From contig CAKMRJ010003334.1 in assembly GCA_928212115.1 (NCBI GenBank), forward strand, positions 30,397,667 through 30,461,666: a DNA stretch of 64,000 nt, given 5' to 3'. The notes under the pieces were generated by a model. That model was given only the letters and a program-made list of their open reading frames with translations, did not search any database and had not been told where the DNA came from. Source of the DNA: Lactuca virosa. Taxonomy: Eukaryota > Streptophyta > Magnoliopsida > Asterales > Asteraceae. Positions 58,643 to 64,000 of the stretch are shown here, in pieces (position 1 is the stretch's first letter; each line of letters starts with the position of its first letter). Made by a program: the position numbers and the translations under genes.

Positions 58643-60510
58643 TCAAACTTCATCCTCGAAGTTCGCTGCCCTGAATAACTCCGGATAGTGCTCTCTCATC
58701 TCCTCCTCGGGCTCCCAAGTCCACTCTGACCCCTTGCGGTGCAGCCATTGCACCTTTACCAGTTCTACCCTCTTGTTCCTCAGCTCCTTCGTCTTCCTAT
58801 CAAGAATGGCTAATGGTCTCTCGATGTAGTTCAAGCTTTCATCAACCTGAATATCCTCTAAAGGCACAACTGTAGAGTCATCCACTAAGCACTTCCGCAG
58901 CTGGGAGACATGAAAAGTGCTTTGGATCTGGCTGAGATCTGCTGGAAGATCCAAACGATAAGGAACCCGGCCCACCCGAGCCAAAACCCTAAACGGACCG
59001 ATGTACCTAGGGCCCAACTTGTCCCGCTTCCTGAACTGGATGACACCTTCAGGAGGACCATGTCGCCCACCTGAAACTCCAAGTCTGAATGGCGCTTGTT
59101 GGCATAGCTTTTCTGCCGACTCTGAGCAGTCTGAAGCCTGCTCCGGATGTGTTGGATCTTCTCCGTGGTCTTGAGTACCACCTCAGTACTCCCCATGACT
59201 CTCTGACCGACCTCGCCCCAACAGACTGGGGTACTACATTTCCTCCCGTAGAGCATCTCGAAGGGAGATCGATCTATGCTAGCATGGCAACTGTGTTTAT
59301 ATGAAAATTCCGCTAACAGATGATATGTATCCCAACTGCCGCCGAAATCCAATACACACGCACGCAGCATGTCCTCTAGAGTCTGAATCGTCCTCTCACT
59401 CTGCCCGTCGGTTTGAGGGTGAAAAGCGGTACTGAAGTGAAGACAAGTACCCATCTCGTCATGAAACCGCTTCCAAAATCTGGAAGTGAAACGAACATCT
59501 GGGTCTGACACAACCGAAACCGACACTCCATGATGTGCCACCACTTCACTTACGTAGATCTCGGCTAGCTTCTCAGCCGATATACTCTCCTGGATCGGGA
59601 AGAAATGAGCACTCTTGGTCAACCGATCCACGATGACCCATATCGAATCCACTCCACGTGCGGTCCTGGGAAGCTTTGTGATGAAATCCATAGTGATAGC
59701 TTCCCATTTCCACACGGGAATATCCAACCGCTGCATCTTACTGTGAGGTCGTTGGTGTTCATCTTTGACTTTCCTGCAAGTCAAGCACCGCTCCACATAC
59801 CATGCTATGTCCCGCTTCATGCAGGGCCACCAATAATCAGGGCGAAGATCATGGTACATCTTCGTTGCCCCGGGATGGATGAAGAATCTCGACTTGTGAG
59901 CCTCATTCATCAGAACCTGGCGTATCCCACCCCAATAAGGAACCTAGACCCTCCTATGCAGGGTCAACAACCCACGGCTGTCATAATCAAATGAGGCCAC
60001 CTGGCCTATGATCCTCTCACACTTCCGACGCTCTTCCTTCATACCCTCGACCCGCGCCTCCCGAATCCGTTCCAGCAACGGAGTAATCACTGTCATCCTC
60101 AGACATATATCTCAAATCGGAGCCGCCACTACCTTGCGACTAAGAGCATCAGCCACCATATTGGCCTTCCCCGGGTGATAAATGATCTCATAGTCATAAT
60201 CCTTCACCACATCTAACCACCGACGCTGCCTCATGTTCAGATTTAGTTGGTCCATTAGATACCTCAAGCTCTTGTGGTCCGTGTAAATGGTACAACGAAC
60301 TCCATAGAGGTAGTGTCGCCAAATCTTGAGGGCAAAAACCACAGAACCCAACTCCAAATCGTGCGTCGGGTAATTCGCCTCATGAGGCTTCAACTGCCTC
60401 GAAGCGTAAGCTATCACATGACCTCGCTGCATCAGCACTGCACCCATACCTGTGATCGAAGGGTCATAGTAAACCAATAAATCGTCGACGCCCTCCGGCA
60501 AAGTCATAAT
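58643..60510 (-). pseudogene. Ty3/gypsy RNase H, integrase and chromodomain with gag, protease and RT deleted
   Basis: From 60510 down: RNase H (VYYDPSITGMGAVLMQRG, TDHKSLRYLMDQ, HPGKANMVADALSRK), an in-frame stop near 59945, the zinc-binding domain (HPGATKMYHDLR...CLTCRKVK), the integrase core (Asp in TMDFITKLP, Asp in VVSDPDVRF, Glu in GQSERTIQ), then a frameshift near 59045, GPRYIGPFRVLARVG and a chromodomain-like tail (VKVQWLHRKGSEWTWEPEEEM). Unlike copies 1 and 2, the integrase zinc finger and first Asp are intact. Upstream it joins directly to a leader near 60512, so everything before RNase H is gone. Confidence 0.88.
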
Positions 60511-60604
60511 AGGTGTGTCCGAATCCCTCTCAAACCCTCGATTTGAGTCCAGACACCCCCGAAAGTGTGTCCGAATCCCTCAAACCAAGGCTCTGATACC
60601 AACT
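60511..60604 (-). other. Leader fragment and primer site next to LTR family 1
   Basis: Primer site TGGTATCAGAGCC (minus) at 60588-60600. GTGTGTCCGAATCCCTC occurs twice (60513-60529 and about 60565-60581), one copy right at the deletion junction. Confidence 0.75.
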
Positions 60605-62085
60605 TGTAACATCCCAAAATTCATGACCAAAAATTTCATTTTTAATTACATAATTATAAAAACCAGTAGTCTGAAAACATCAATAGTCTCATCCCAAATC
60701 ATAATCAAAAACCAATATATCAATAACCAAAACATGTCATAAGAAAACAACATCAAAGTACAACTCCCAAAGATCTCATGTGCGGAAAATCATAGTGTGA
60801 TGCGTTGCGATCATGTCGGCTCCTTTCCTTTCGAAGAAGAAGTATCTGAAACCAAAACTAAAAACCGTAAGCACGAAGCTAAGTGAGTTCCCCCATCATA
60901 CCACATATCATACAATAAACATATTGCCTAGCATATCCGGGTGCTGGCCTACCCCTTTGGTCCCTTACAACCAGTAACCGCCTAGCATATCAGGGTGTTG
61001 GCCTACCCCTTCGGTCTCTTTCAATCGGTAATCGCCTAGCATATCAGGGTGCTGGCCTACCTCATTCGGTCTCTTTCAACCGGTAACCGCCTAGCATATC
61101 TGGGTGCTGGCCTACCCCTTCGGTCTCTTTCAACCGGTTACGGGGTCTATTTCGCCCCTACCACTGCTGAAGATCGCTGTAAGAAATCCTTAGCTGCTGC
61201 CTAGGGAACTCCTCGAGCTATCAATACCAAATATCACCCAATTAGCAATTGGGTCCCAAACCATGATCCATAATCCATAATTGGGGTAAAATGACCATTT
61301 TACCCCTGGCCCAACAAGATTCATAACTAAGGCCCAAGCCCAAAATCAACAAGTCCAAAACTCCAAAATCCATATAAGCCCACTAATGGCCTAATTGTCC
61401 AAATTGGGCCCAAACCCTTGCATGGGCCTTACCCTTAAGCTTAATAACTTATTCCCAATCCAAACATACATCCTTAGCTGGTCCAACAAAATCCATGCAC
61501 TTATATGCCCATAAGAAAGCCCGAACCCGAAATGGCCCACAAGGCCCAATAAGGCCCAAATCCATCATGGACCTAACCCAAGAAGGCCCAATGTTCAAAA
61601 AAGGTCTGAAATACTGAATGGTCAACCCTAGTCAACTCCTGGTCCAAGGTTTAAAGCCCAAAAGGTCAACAATCCAAGAAAGCCTAACCTGGTCGAGTAC
61701 GCCTTGCGTACTAATATGGTACGCTAAGCGTACATCTGTTGGGGCTAGTACGCGTCACGTATCAGGTGGGTACGCCCAACGTACTCCTCTGTACCCCAAA
61801 CTTCTCCAATAAGCACTTAATCACTTCAACCCTTGCTCCAACTCTCCAGTCTGACTCCTTAAGGTGATTTTTCAAGTAAACTTGGCAACTTTACTAACAT
61901 GCATGGCTTAATGGGACTTTATAGCTTAAAAGAGCTTAATGGGCGGTCTTAATTCATAATTGAACTCACACTTTCCATAAAGCTTGCACCTTTATGAGAG
62001 AGGGAACCTTAGAATGTCCAGATCTACAAGATTGAGCCCCTAAAATGACACTAGCTCTCAAAGACCAAGCAATAGGGACTAAAAT
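60605..62085 (-). mobile_element. Gypsy LTR (family 1), second copy, truncated
   Basis: Starts TGTAACATCCCAAAATTC like 55143. Four copies of the CCTAGCATATC..GGTGCTGGCCTAC unit at 60926-61140. GCGTAC words at 61690-61785. Near 62085 it passes into sequence of opposite orientation. Confidence 0.7.
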
Positions 62086-62595
62086 GACCGGAAGGTCTTG
62101 TATGCTATGATGTATGTGCTATGTATGTTATGTATGGTATGATATGATGTATGTGCTATATGCGGTTATGTGATATGTATGTGCTATGTATGTTATGTAT
62201 GGTAAGGACCGGAAGGTCAGGAGGTTACGGACCGGAAGGTCGTTACGGGTAGGACCGGAAGGTCTACCGGGATTCGGGACGGAAGTCCCCTGAGACACAT
62301 GGATCAGAAGATCCTATAGAGTTATGGCCTGGAAAGGCGTATGTGTGGTATATGGTATTTTGGGGAACTCACTAAGCATTTATGCTTACAGTTGTTGTGT
62401 TATGTGTTTCAGGTACTAGCGAGGATCGCGGGAAGGCGCCGGCATGATCCGTACACACTTATAGAGTTTATGTTATTGAGATTCTGGGGACATGCTTTGT
62501 TATGACACAGTGATACATTATGTTTTGTGATTATCATGTGATTGAAAGTATGATTTAAAAATGAAAAATTGTTTTGAAAAATTCACGTTGTTACA
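62086..62595 (+). mobile_element. Plus-strand gypsy LTR tail fragment
   Basis: GGACCGGAAGGTC repeats (62080-62290), TATGTATGCTATG repeats, scaffold GGGGAACTCACTAAGC near 62363, acceptor-like GTGTTTCAG|GTACTAG near 62412, end GTTGTTACA at 62595. Confidence 0.65.
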
Positions 62596-64000
62596 AAGCC
62601 CATAACTATAATTGGTATGTACTTGATTTGATAGTAGCATGGTCCTTTTGGGTTGCCTTCATTCATTCAACTTGATAGGATGACTAGTGGAGAGAGAACA
62701 TGATTTATTATATTAATAAAAAATTGGTACACAAAAATGATTTTATTAATATATTATAAGATTAATATATTATTTGGAAATCATATTATTAATTGATGAT
62801 TAATCAGAAATTAATTTGATATTAATTTTGGGATTAAAATGAACTGATTAATAATAGAGGGGTTGTTTTGTAAATCATTGATTGTTGTGAAACTGGGCTA
62901 TTGGACTCCTTAATTGGGAGTGGACGAAATCCTATAGGGAGGCCCTATAGATTTCGTCCAAGGCCTCATAAGGAGGAGTCCATGGGCTGCTTGGTGCCTA
63001 AGCAAGGTATTAGGGTTTCCACCTGAAAACCCTAGCAGCCACAACTATTTAAAGACCCCTATACTTGGTAGAATCGGCCATATGCTTGAGAAACCCTAAA
63101 TAGTCGATTTCTTTGTCTCTCCAATTTATCCTTTGCATTGGGTGTTTGTGACTCCATTAGAGGTGCAACACTTGGGGCACTAAGCTTTCAAAGGTCAAGG
63201 AACTTCAAGGTGTTCTTGTTATTGCTACATAACAAGTGAGGTAATCGTCAAACCCTAACTCTATATATGAATTTCGAATTGTATATGCTAAATCTAGGGT
63301 TATTGCTTTGGTGTTCAAAATTGTATGTTTAATAATGGAAAACTTAGATCCAAAGCAATTATGGTTGCATGATCACATAGGAATGTAGATATGATCAAAA
63401 CCCATCAGTGGTATCAAAGCCTAAGATGTTTTTCAATTAAGTTGGTGCAAAAGTGAATTGTCCAAAGAACAAGAAATTCGTTTTTTTTTTTTGTCTGTGA
63501 CTAGAACTCGACGAGTTCAGAATCCAACTCGACGAGTTGACTCGTCAGTTTCCTGATTTTTTGAATTTCATATAAGATTTTGAATATGATAATTACCATA
63601 ACTCGTTTTTATTGCCTAAAATCGATTTTTCTGATTAGTAACATGATATCCTTATCAAAATTTGAGGATTTGGTTAAAATTGGATAATATAATATTATTT
63701 TGATTCAAAGATTTAACCTAGTATTTTCAAAAGTTTTAAAATACACTCTTTTGGTTTTATAGTTTAAATTAGAAATTAAAAGTTTTAATTTTAGAAATTT
63801 AAATGGTTAAACCCTAGTATCTTTGAATAGTTTAAAAATACACCCTAATGGATTTTATTAATGAATAATTAAGTGTTTAATTAAAAGACAATTAATAAAT
63901 CCATAGATAGGTTTAAATTTAATCAATTAAAAGTTTAATTTATTAAATGATTAAACCACCTAGTATTCTAAATGTTTAAAATATACTATTATAATATTAA
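62596..64000 (+). mobile_element. Element E: 5' part of a fourth copia element (LTR missing its first ~20 bases)
   Basis: AAGCCCATAACTATAATTGG at 62596 matches the element C LTR from its base 16 or so; the LTR runs to CCCATCA at 63407. Primer site TGGTATCAAAGCC at 63409-63421 (G to A compared with A and C). The leader continues to the window edge. It holds ACTCGACGAGTT words at 63506-63545 and AT-rich repeats. No coding sequence reached. Confidence 0.82.

Overview
This is plant nuclear DNA with no intact host gene that I can recognise. It is a retrotransposon nest: Ty3/gypsy chromovirus-type elements, Ty1/copia elements, solo LTRs, MITEs, Mutator-like DNA and one SINE. The tRNA-iMet-type primer sites, chromodomain-tailed gypsy integrases, LTR leaders rich in AAACCCTA and AT-rich spacers all point to a dicot. 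The LTR style (TGTAACATCCC/TGTCACACCCC ends, GCGTAC-type palindromes) suggests Asteraceae, possibly a lettuce relative. That last step is inference.

Layout. (1) 1-23548: two near-identical minus-strand gypsy internal regions lie in tandem and share one 2.2 kb LTR (11336-13572). Copy 1 is split at its RT by copia-type element A (1379-8568, plus strand, target duplication TATTG). Copy 2 is split by copia element B (14942-22795, minus strand, duplication CATTG). (2) 23549-31371: a truncated third gypsy LTR with leader, a 701 bp TAA-flanked MITE, decayed plus-strand LTR material, and two hAT-type MITEs with exact 8 bp duplications. (3) 31372-42351: a 3 kb solo gypsy LTR, itself split by copia element C (34018-41964, duplication GATAT). 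C is the most complete element, with essentially one frameshift. (4) 42352-45443: a plus-strand LTR tail with a minisatellite, then a solo LTR (duplication AGAAA). (5) 45492-50067: an AT-rich stretch holding a hAT MITE, a SINE with a perfect 16 bp duplication, a palindromic MITE and a 1.35 kb non-autonomous MULE. (6) 50927-54061: a decayed MULE with the C-terminal part of its transposase. (7) 54062-64000: microsatellites, fragments of several gypsy LTRs, an internally deleted gypsy pol (58643-60510), and the start of a fourth copia element E at the right edge.

How the parts relate. Copia elements A, B and C share LTR type, primer site, polypurine tract, a structured 5' leader and a 3' trailer, but only C and B keep recognisable long gag-pol reading frames. 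A has LTRs that are nearly identical to each other around a decayed coding region, which fits a non-autonomous element copied by proteins from relatives such as B or C. The main candidates for something undescribed are: (a) paired leader hairpins in these copia elements, whose stems differ in sequence but keep pairing; (b) clusters of a family-specific palindromic word on both sides of the TATA box in several gypsy LTRs; and (c) an apparent intron (conserved donor and acceptor) inside the gypsy LTRs, enclosing a family-specific minisatellite. All coordinates and identities were read by eye, without alignment or database search.
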